A stretch of 64,000 bases of DNA, from assembly GCA_017591395.1 (NCBI GenBank), contig WEDG01002113.1, forward strand, positions 1 through 64,000, in the 5' to 3' direction. Numbering within the stretch: position 1 is the first letter of the stretch; the number at the start of each line of letters is the position of its first letter. This DNA is from Schistocephalus solidus. Its lineage: Eukaryota; Platyhelminthes; Cestoda; Diphyllobothriidea; Diphyllobothriidae. Below, in pieces: positions 48,901 to 60,900 of this stretch. A program made the translations under genes and the position numbers. A model generated the notes under the pieces. The model worked only from the letters and a program-made list of their open reading frames with translations. It made no database searches and was not told where the DNA came from.

Positions 48901-51900
48901 TCAAAGTGACACCCAACACGTAGCAGATCCAACGACCGGCTGTTACGCCATTCGTAGGCCGCGGAGATACGGGACCGTGCAAGCAAGGCGCAAGGGGACA
49001 TATGTCCCTTATTCTAGCCCTGGGTTGAGCGCATCGCCCCTCCCTGTGTTGTGCTGGACCTCAGTGCGGAGGCCTAGGCCCTCTCCCATCTCCTGTCTTC
49101 TTGACTCTGCCTTGACAATGGGCCCAGATGGGGGAGTGGAAGAGAGGGTGTGAGGCGGATGCACTGCAAGTCTACTCTCACTAAACTCCAGCGCAAGTAA
49201 CCGTCTCGGGTTGAGCGCACATTGATACTGTTGGCTCCGCAGAATGCACTAACTTCGTCTACTGGGGTTACCAACCGAAAAGAGGTAACTACTCACGAAT
49301 TAACTGGGCGATTATGTCTAAATATCCGATTACGAACATACAAAGATAGAAGATACGTAAATAGCATCAGATTCTGCCTATTAAGTGCACCCCTAAGTCA
49401 ATAATGCCCGTTGTACCATAGGCTGATAAAGCTGTTAAATAAACTAAAAACAGGCGTTGTCTCAGTGGCTACGGCCCTTATCAGTTCAAGCTCTAGACTT
49501 GTCTCCTGTTCCATTATGATAGATACACTAACTAGCCCATATTTTTCAACTTCCAGTGACTACAGACAGTGGGCATAAGAAAATTGCACAAATGGCCTCA
49601 TTCGTCAGGTCGGTTCACCTCGCGTGTCTTAGCGCCGTTGCGACCATACTTGGGAAAGAGACGGGAGAGGAGGCGAGCACAACAGGCACCCACGTGCACC
49701 ATCGGACCGTCATGGCCAATGCAGAGGCCGGTGGAGACGGATAGTGGTAGACCGGCCAGTTTCACCACCAGGGTCCAGGGCTCCAGAAAGTTGCGAATCT
49801 CAAAGCCTCCCAAAATGGTCTTGACCTCGGGAATGCCACTGCCTGAAATGAAGGGGAAGAGAGGGGAGAGAGAGAGAGGGAGAGAGGATGCCACGGACTT
49901 TCTCATCACCAAAAAAGAGTGGAAAAAATTCTCGCAAAATGTCGGTTGGCGCAGAGTATACTGGTAGCTTTCACTTGCCTTTTCCGGCAAATGTCTCTGA
50001 TGATGGTTTCGAGCCAGAATCTGAAACGTCAGGCCAATAAACGTCTTGATACTAGGGAGAGTGGAATGGCCATTTCTGGCTTACTAGCTGTCATCATTCA
50101 GCCATACCGAATCTCAGATGTGGACTACCCAAGGCTCAAACCAATGACCTGCTGGCCTATTCTACCGATAATAATAGACGCTGTGTGGCTACTGGTGGGG
50201 CTCTAGAGTGCACCCCAAGGCACAACGTGACGACTGAGCCCTGTAACCGATCGGTGAGCGCCCATTTACGATTGCTATTATTGCCAATCAAAACCGGCAA
50301 GACGAGCCCATGGATCAATGGCTAAGTCAGAATGTGCAACAACGATAATATTGAACAGGAGTTTATAGGTGTCTCGCGGGGGTTGTTGCAATTCTCATTC
50401 CTACGTTGGTCGGTTGGGGTTGGGGGTAGGTCGTGGGCGATGTCTGTGTATTAAATATGGGGAGTGTGCATGACTGTCATTATTAGGTTTGGGCGGCGTG
50501 CGGGCACTACCTGCAGTCGGTCACGGCAGGCAGACCGCGTGTACCAACGTCTTCCTACAACAGTGGGTTGGATTCGTTAACCGAGTAGCAACCGCCTTGG
50601 CTGTTGCTAGCATCCGTTGGCGTAGGTCTTTAAAGTGGTTCGCCGGTACCCGGTAGACAATTTAGAAAGGGTTCTTTGACAGCGACTCAATGCTCCATGT
50701 CATCTAGCTGTGAAATAATAGGACTCAAATCGATCTATTTTCACCTCTACCTAGTTAGGCAAACATGTGGTGGCATACCCCTCTTTCCTAGGCGCTTCGT
50801 TGCACGGCCAATTTATCACACTCCATAGGATTAGGTGATGTGGAGCACATTAAAATGGATGAAACAGTAGTCGGTAGTTACCTCCAATCGTAGGAGGGAA
50901 GAGGTAGTGGATAAAGAGCGCTCATGATAGCTGTCTTTAGGCTTCGCTTGCTGCGTCTCCTTAAAAATGAATTCTTGGAACATTCCTAAAGGTGGTCACT
51001 TGGAGCCTTACTTGGCGGATTTCAGTTGAGAACCAGAATCAGTCCAAAAAATCCTGTTTAAACAAAAAAAGAAGAGGCAAAAATAGTCTCCATTTTTTTA
51101 TTGAAATTTCTCACGAAGTTAGGTCTCTCTAACTGGCAGTATGTGAAATGAATAGAGACAAATGTCACATTGCAAGTTTGTTCGCTCAAGGCAAGCCGGG
51201 AATTAATTGAAGCCTGGGCCTCTGATGACAACTCAGTCAATCGATAGATCGACCTGGTACCGGCATACGACAGTTCAACCGTCGTAGTTCGACGATGTCC
51301 ACCGTATGCACTATGGAAGGGAGGTGCAGGGACGGTGACTTGCGCGTGATTTAGTTTAAAGTGATAGTAGCCTTGCGCTGCAGCTACCGCACTCTTTCCT
51401 CCTCCCCCACCTGAACTCGGTGTCATGACAGAGTAAAGAAGACCGGAGGTGGGAGAGGGCGCAGGTGGCTGGCGCGGCCGCAGCCGCCTCTCGGCGTATC
51501 ACCACAACTATGGCTCGGATCCCACGGAGTGGGAGTGCCATAAAGACCACATTGAGAGGGAGCCATTACAGCCTGACTCTCAGTCCGCCAGTCTGCCACT
51601 GCACACAAAACACACACATTGGGCTGACCACGCGGTCCGAGTTATGCCGTCAGTTGGCAAACTTCCAAGCCAAGTCTGACGCAGAAGTGGGCGCAGCTGC
51701 TGGTGAGCTCGCCTACGTGTACTACGTACACGACCTGGCCCCCCAAACACAGAATCAGGATTTCACACAACAGGGGGTTGATCGGCTCTTATCTCAGTGT
51801 GAGATAGCCAGAGGTCACGTTGAGAAGGAGCCATCGCAGCCTGACTCACAGACCACCAGGCCGACATAAAACAACTGCGGAGTGTAGATCATATGAGGGT

Positions 51901-54900
51901 CATAGCTGAGGGCCGAGAAGGTCATGAACTGCGCCGATTTTCTACAAAACCACTATGGCTGGTTGATGACGGCTGCTAAGCCAGAAATAGCCACTCCAGT
52001 CTCCCTTATCTTGGTCAGTAATATCATTCTGTCTCTATCAGTAGCCACTTTGCGGCTGCTGGTGGGGCTCTAGAGTGAGCCCGAAGGCAAAACAAGACGA
52101 ATGAGTCCCGTAACCGATCGGTGGGCGCCCATCTACAATTGTTAATATTCCCGATCGAAACCAACAAGATAACGAACTCGTGGCGCAGTGGGTAGAGTTG
52201 GATTTCTAAACAACGGGTTGCCAGTTCAAGCCTCGGGGTGCCACAACAGCTGAGGTTGAGTATTTCTGGCTGATGGCGGCCAGTAAGCCAGAAATTACCA
52301 TTCAAGTCTCCATTTTCTTGGTCGGTAATATCATTCTTACTATAATAAGTATACGATTTTCGATCCTTAATGATTAGGGAGGCATGGTAGAAAAATTTTG
52401 GAACATGCACAAGCCACGTAAGTAGTGATGCGACCACGAAGATCCTTAAGCGACAATACAGGTAGGCCTGTTCCACGCCAACAAACATCAACACCCTACG
52501 TGAGCAATACTTTCCCCCTGTGTCTCGAAAGGCTGGAAGGCCGTCCTTCTGACAACTCTACACCAGTTCAATGTTCTCGCTCTCTGTCTGTGCATTTTCA
52601 TGCGAAGCGGCAATGGTTATGAAAGCCTTGACACCAGAGGGCATCCTATAGCCCCGAACAACACTGTTATATTTTATATCAGGAGGCTCTTGTGGCTCAA
52701 TGCGTAATACGACGCGGTAGACGTCACACTAGTAGCCCAGTCCAATACTACACAGGCTGCACCGTTGGGGCAAGGATATGGCTCCTCACCCCAACAAAAA
52801 CGTATTTTACATTTTTAAACGAATTACAAACGAGTATGCGATGCAAATACGACTTTACTATTTTTAAAAATACCACCATACCCGTATTACAGATGCTTTC
52901 GCGCCATAGTTCATGAAGGGAAGGGGAGGGTAAACACATTCATGTCTGACCGACCACACCCGTAATCTCCACATGCTTGTAATTGGGTTGTGTTGTCTAC
53001 AGAGCCAGCAGGCTCTCTCCAGAGCTAAGAGGGCATACCCTGGAAATTATTTGCACACAGAGCCGCGACAAAATAATTTTAAAGAACAGCAAATGGTCTG
53101 TGCCTGAGGAAAGCATATAAGCTACCATCGGGTCGTCTTCTGATGCTGTTCGCACATTTTGATGTGCAGTCTACAGCCACAGAAAGGAAACAGCGAATCC
53201 CATATGTGAAGGAGGGCTGTCCGATGACGTTATTTCGACGCAGTGTGCGAAAAGAGTGTAGCATCTCATAAATTGTTAACGGAAAATGTGTTTTCGAGAG
53301 TTGAAAAAATGGGCTGCCGCCCGAATCATCGTGCAACGATATTTCGGTCGCGCCAGGATACTGGCTTTTTTGAATGCGTTTCGTTCCGGCCACCTACAAC
53401 GCCCACTCTCGGTAAAAATACCTACTTAGTTAACCTACATTTTTTTCCATTGATTTTTGAAGTCCTTTTAATGTCATGTCAATGTTATAGAAAGCCTGAA
53501 TACCATGTCCCTCATCGTAATGGCTTTGCAGTAAATAAGTCTTTTTTAAATTTTCTACTCGAGGAAAGTGTACCTTTCAGGTTCAAAATATTTGTAAATA
53601 TGAGATTGATGGACCACAAATTTTTTTTTCAAATAGCAACGTATCTGTGCGTCGAGCAATGCTCCCTTTGTTAAAATTTTAGGAGCCCTATATGACAACT
53701 TCGTAATATATTTGAGAAATGTATTACTTTCCTTGCATTAAAAGTAGGCAGTCAGTAGTATGTAGACCTTGCATGCGAGTGCAACGGAAGAACGTGCTCA
53801 AAATTACTCGAGAATTGAAAAATTAACTTTAAAATAACCCTTTCTTCAGGTAAAAAATCTAACGACATAAGTTGCGACAAAATGGACACCCGAAAGAAAA
53901 TTTATGTAATGGATTGCTGCAAAATATGTTTGTAATTATAGAGATCGAAAAATAATTAATTTTATGCTACTTAAATAGTCCGTTTTTTACCGAGAGTGGG
54001 GTTTGTAGGCGGGCGGAAATAAGCGCCTTCCAAAGATAACATTTTGTTGTGAATGAAATATCCTAAGACTGTGTTGCGAGATAAGCACTATAAATCAACC
54101 AAGCTATCCATTCTATTCAAAACAAATTGCCATCGACAGTTCAGCCATCGTTGCCGACAACGTACACCGTGGGCCTCACAGCAGTGGCGGGCGCATGGAC
54201 GGTGCAGTGGCTGGCCTGGCACACCACTCGTCTGCGTGTGCCACGGTGCAGCTGGTTAGTTGGTTAGTGTGTTCAGCACATCACAGAAGAGAGTTAAGGG
54301 TGTCGTTGCAGTGCGAGTAGAAGCACCGATTCAGCACTTTGTGCGAATGCCAATTCAGCAAGATAACTATGCTTTCCTTGGCACTTCACACATCCCTAGT
54401 GAAAAACCGGCCCTTCATAGTCATCGATGGGGATCATCAATGTCCTGAGAGCAGAGCGGTGGCTTGTGCGTAAACGGTATTATTGTGATGGATGCTGCCT
54501 TATTCTGCCTTTTTTTCCTCTACCCATATCCACCATGTTCCTGTAGCATGACAAACTTAAAAAGGCTGGAAATCGGTGGGCGTAAGCGTTGCAGTTAAAG
54601 TGACTAAATCCACGTCTACGCGGGCCACACCGCGGCCCGTTTGGTGCCCGATGACACAACTGCAAAGACACAGGCAAACAGTGGAGGGAAGATTGGAAGG
54701 AAGAAGAAAAGGATGAAGATGCTGATGCTGATGGCGAGATAGATTAAAAGGATGAACAATGGTGAAGGATCAAAAACTCACCGGCTGCCACAGGTGCAAG
54801 AAAGAACACGAAAGCGGAGCAGAGACCAGCAAAGGTAATTGCAATTGCGACGTAGAAGGCGAGGCCGATGACGAAGGCGCCAGCGTGCGACATGCCGCCA

Positions 54901-57900
54901 TCGTGGCCAGTGACAAGCCGCTCCCAGGAGTACCACTAATCAGAGAAATACAACATGACACGCAAAAGAAACAGAGGGCTCGATTATCAACTGAATCGGG
55001 GTTCGGATCGCGGCTGTACAGCCCGTATAGCAGTGTCACTGGTCATTGACGGCAACTAAGTCAGAACTCGCCATTCCAGTGTCCCTATTCGTGTCGGTAA
55101 ACACCTTTCAGTCGTGATGCCACTGCAGCTCCACGACACGAGGTGCACATCACCCTCGTGTAACGCCCTCCCTCACCAGTTCAAGAGTTCTATATTTTTC
55201 AGAGTCTGTACGCTAACTTGCTATGACACGAGAATGTCTGACCTGGCTGGCCTCGAGTATGTCCCTTATGCTGCCTCCCTACGGACAATGCAGTGAACTC
55301 GACTCGATACAGTTTACTCTTAGGTAGCTTCGTTTTATCGACTATCCCCACTAGGCTGACATCAACCTATTAGCGTCAAAATGCACAACCCTGTAAATCT
55401 CAGCCGCTCACATTAAGGAGGTCGCGAAATCAGCTGGTTTCTCCAACAGCTCTGCCAAAATCAAACGGTTCTCGAAGCAGACGGTGCCCTTCGTGATGAG
55501 CAGCTGGCAGTAGCTAGTCATTCCAAATACTTTGCGGTCGCATGGCGATGACTTGCAGGCTTTCTAGAACGCTATCGATGTGTCCACAATGCTATCTCGA
55601 TTATCCTGAAGATTCGCGTGAACCAGATTCCATTTTTATCCTTCCTTCTCCAGAGCAGTGCGCTTAAGGAATTGCATGCCAAAGAGGAGTACGAAACGAA
55701 GGTTTTTCGAGTCCCATTGCTGGAGAACGATCCACCCAGCAAAGTACACGGGCGTCGAATCCAATGAGACAGCCTCCACTCCCTGAAAGGCCATCCCAAA
55801 GATTTACGAAGACCTGTTGAAGCACAGTGGCCGCCGCCCATTCCAGAAACTCCGAGAGTACTGTTGCTCTACATCCAACACTGACCCCTTTGAGACCGAT
55901 GATTGCCGCCGGTGACAAAGTAATGGCCGCTTCTCTCGAAACGTAAAACAAGGTCAAAAGAGAGCACAAAAATAAAGGAAAACCGTGGGACGGCCGGTTG
56001 AGACGCGGTTGGCTCCTGGCACGGAACGGGTGGATTCGATCGTGATGAAAGCCATCCCAAATTCACGCGGTAAATACCAACGGCATTAGCAGTCAGTCAG
56101 GTCAAAGGCTAAGTGGGTAATCAGTCTAGAAGTATTTGTGAGATTTGCTGTTGCAACTAGCAACAAGGCTCAACAATCACGTTAAAGGATATTGATCCTA
56201 CGTAACTATTTATCGCACTTACGGCACAGGCACTGGCTAAAAGCCCAAGTTCACACAATACTTTTCTCGGAAAGTAAACAAAGCAACATATTCGTCCTGC
56301 TGCTAATTTGACGTCACTTTTGAGCCCCCTCCCTCGGGTTGCGGGTCTGAACCTCAGGGGCTAAAAAATCTGGGGTTGAATACAGTTGGCTGATGATATC
56401 GAATACGCTAGAAACGACCATTATAGTCTCTCGTCTTTGTGGGTAATGGTTATTACAACTAGCCCTTTGCTGCCACCAATCAGAGCGCAGGCTCGGTTAA
56501 CGACTAGGAGCAGAAACTGACGGCGCAATAAATAGTCCGAAAACTATTTGGGACTTGGAAATTGAAGATGATTTGATCACCGAGGATAAGAATCGATTAG
56601 GGCTGAGCATCCGGACAGTCTTTGGAGTCTATCAAAGCAGCAGTTAACGCAACGGTTCAAATTATGGGCTAGTCAATCCCGCCTGGCTTCTGCCACTGAG
56701 CAGGGTTGCCAATACTTATGTGATTGGATTAAGTTCTTTAGCTTGACTGTTGGTGATTGCAATATACTTAATTGGCCCTCCAATACGCCCCTGTTGTAAC
56801 GCAACACATGTCATTTCGAATGTTCCGTTTGTTTCTGGTGAGATCACTGGCCTATGGTACCTTTTCCTTCTGAACCGATGACATTGCTTGCTCATTTTAG
56901 TCGCCCAAATGCAGGGAGAGAACCTCATCTTTAATTTTGGTGACTGGTCGGTAATAGCACGAGCTGCCGGCACGAATGCACACGGGATGTAGAAAGCAAA
57001 TCTTACATCGGACTCATTCCAGCCTATCAAGCGTTGTGCAATCTGAATCGCATCGTAATTGGCGACTGTTCATCATCAGTTCGACCGTGGAGAACGACCA
57101 GGTCCACCGTGTGCCCCACAATATAGCGGGTAAATTTATGGTGACGGCCGACTTACGCAGCATCCACCGCACTCTCTTCCTCTCATACCTCACTCACCTG
57201 GGCTCAGTAGTAGGACAGATTCAAAACGACTGGAGGTGGAATAGGGCGAACTGGCGGATAAACAGCCCGTCTACGCGTGCCACAAACGAAACGGTTCACG
57301 CACAATTAATCAGGGTTCAACAGAACGACAGAGGTGGCTTGGATTTCATCCATGTGGGAGAGGATCCCATGCAGCCTGACTCTCCACCCTGAGTGGACCG
57401 AGTTGGTGACTGCACAGGAGACCAAAGCAGCCCTGCGAGTGACAAAAGACGGTTTTGGTTGGTACTGCACTGTGTAAACGAACACGCTGACTTCTGTACA
57501 TTCTCAACGCTGGGTGCGCACAAAGACCCGAAGGCTTAGGGCGTTAAATTGTTATTCCCAGCGACTGACGCTACTTTCCGAACGACGAACGGCGGTTTCT
57601 GGATGCGGACGCAAATTCTCGTCAACGCGAATCTGCCCACCAAATGACGCAAATTCTTTTTCGACCGATGCTGCAGGCGACTCACAAGCGGTAAGACTTA
57701 ATTTACTGCCTCACGAAGCGGAAGACTCAGCTAAGTAAAACGGCGGCTTAGGCGTTCCACCCGGCAAAATCCTCTTCATTTCGACGCCTAGTTGTGAAGA
57801 GCACTTTCTTCCTTATTCGTGAAGGCGAGGGTGCTATAATCTCGCTTTTTGATCGGGTTTCCAGGTCATTTCTACAGTATATTTTTAAATCCCATCACCT

Positions 57901-60900
57901 ACGTTGTAGTATCCCCCAAAAAAACATGAATTCTGGTCATTATGACCCCAACTGTCAGTCAAAGCAACGAGATACAAGATGTGAGAGGTTGGCAAAGGAC
58001 GTTGTAACTGTCTGGTCGCTAAAGAACCGGTTAAAACAGCAAATAAAAATCTGACATATCAGGTGGGGGGCCGGTAGATGCCCCTCACCAGATGCGGCAA
58101 TTCATACTCACCTGATCACAGGAGTAGTAGCCATAGGCAGTCATCGAACCACTACCTATAATATCTGATGGTCTGATCTCCGGCGCCTTGGTCACTGGTG
58201 CTGCCGTTGAGAGAGCAGCCGTGGTGGCATGCACAAGGGTAGACGTCAAGTTTCCTAGCGTAGTGTTTGCCATGGTGATCAGAGAGGGTGCCATTGTGGT
58301 AGTAGTAGTGGTTGTTATTGTTGTGGTGGTGGTGGTGGTGGTGGTGGTACTTCCGGTGGCACCGGGCGACAGCTGAACAGGCGTGGGGGCGCGGAAAAGG
58401 GGAGAAGTGACAGTCATGTTGTAGGACCAGCAGCACTGTTCCCGATTGAACCACAGTTGTTCCAGGCAGATGCCCTCCTTCAGGTCGGAAAGCCAACTGA
58501 CGCCAATGTCCATGACTGCGGCCAGGAGGCCCACCAGGGCGCCAATCAGACCCACGCACAGCCAACCCGAGCTGGAGTCCCAGAGGAGTTGAAGGCCGCC
58601 GATGCACGAATACTGGTAGGGGGAGAGGAAAATGGTGGTAAGTAATATGATAGGGCAAAAGAAGGCATAATGAGCGAAATTTGAGAAGAAAACTAATGTG
58701 GAAATTTCTCCGCGTAGTACGTAGGAGGCCTTAGGTGGGATCTACAGTAGATTACCTAACTCAGTAAATGTCATCCTCGAAGTTTAAGATTATAGTATGA
58801 CACACATTTTAAGTTGTTAGTTGTGTTTTTCGTGACTTTTTTTGTGACTTGTTATGCCAAAAAAACCATTAAGAAACTTGTATGAGCGTATTTTGTTTAA
58901 CCACACCGATAACTGGGGTTGGAAAAAGCATATATACGAAAAGGCGCCACATGCCGTCATTTTTCTCTGTCACGCCGTACGCGAAAGTTGTCCAGACAAT
59001 ATCTATCTGCAGTTGACTACTAATAAATACGGAAAATTGAAACGGAAAGGGCAGAAGATTGACATTTCTTCGCAACCTCTTAGTATACAGTAGATTACCT
59101 AAATCATGAAATTTCAATATCAGAATTTGAGGTTGAAGCAGGGCAGGCATTTTAAGGTGTTAGTTCTGTTTGTTGTATAAAATTGATGAACAAAAAGCTG
59201 TTTAATAATAAAGAGATCACTTCAGATCAGTTTATTAATGGAAAAACGGGGCTAAATGGGGCAAAATACTAAATTTCTTGCTATCAAGGAATTTTTCTAA
59301 GTTATTACACGCTAAAGGTCAAAAAATTTTGCTTTTATGCGCAGTATTATGAATGAACATTAAGATAAGACGGAAAAAATTGGAATATATCCTTTCGAAG
59401 AACGGAAACTTTGTTTTGTTTTCACGAAAATCAGGTCAATGCAAGTTTGAGAGCGTACATTGTTTTCGATAAAATGATGACATATTTAGTTTAAAAAATC
59501 AAGTTTTGAAAAGTTATGACGTTTTGTACCAAAAAACGCTGTAGTAAACTTTTGTGAATGTACTTTGTTTTACCACACCGATAGTTAGGACCTTAAACGC
59601 GCATATATACGAGACGCGATGATACACCGCGACTTTTCGCAGTCAAGACGCACGCGAAGCCTGAAAATACAATTTTGGTCTGTAGTTGACTATAAATTAA
59701 TAAGGAAACTTGAAACGGAAGGGACAGAAAATTCACATTTTATCGTAAAATCTGAGTGTATATTCGGTCACTCTCTTGTGTGTTTAAAAGCTTAGAACTA
59801 GACAGAGAAGTAAGTCAAGATATCGAAAAATGCTCCAATAGAAAGTGAAAAGAGTGTTCTTTAATTTTAACAAGAAATTCATTCCATACTTTTCAGTCAA
59901 GTCGAAAATTTGGTCACATGGTCCAAGTTTTTTCTTGACTGCCCTTTGAAAAAAACATTAATTACGCAGGCATTCGACAGTAAAACATCTTACTAAACCA
60001 CTTTTTAAAAAGGTAACTTATTATAGGAAATTTTTTAACTAAGTATAGGCATATATTTTCCCAGCTTTTGTTGTGGACGTTCATTTTTCATGACAGTGAG
60101 TTTTTATGTTTGTGTGAGTCTATAAATATGACCCTGACGGCCGTCTGCATTAGAAAGAATGCCCAAAAAGTCACTGCTTCGGTAAATGCTTTTAAGAAAT
60201 ATGTTATTTTGAGGGTTTTACCAAACACATCGAACGGAATGTACATTTATGGGCAGTTGCTTGAATACACTGAAAATTGTCAAGAATTCACCTCATTTTC
60301 AAAGACTATCTGCCACTCATCGTAATAGAAAACCCAAAATATTTATAGAGAAATTTAACAATAGAATAGTCGTGTTTATACACACCAAACGGTACGTTTA
60401 AGATTGCACCTGACGATTCTATTTAACATATTGGTCAACGACCGACCTGTGAACATGTAAGCTTATGAAATAATATATTCCTGCGACGTCCCTATCGGCG
60501 CAATCAAGCGAAAATCTGTTTGCCTTGGTTAAACGCATCTAAGAAAATGTACAAACAGAAGAAAAACTACCAAGTCTTGTGAAACGGGGTTGGAATACAC
60601 ACTTTCCTGTTAAGCTGCTTGATGACGGCCATACTTTACGTTGCGCTTAATCTAGAGGAATATATATGTGTAAAACTCTGAAAAAGACTATTTTCAAAAG
60701 TAATTTGGCTTTTTCTGCTTTATTCACTCGTTGAATTGTATGGAAAGGCTTCCTATACATTTATAACTTCAATTTACTCAACTAGGTCAATTTTTCACAT
60801 TTTCGTAATCCGTACCTATTCTTAAAAAAATGGCATTTCTAGACAAAGTAATGTTAATTTGTAAACCACAAAAAGCCATATATTTCCTAACGATCGGTTC

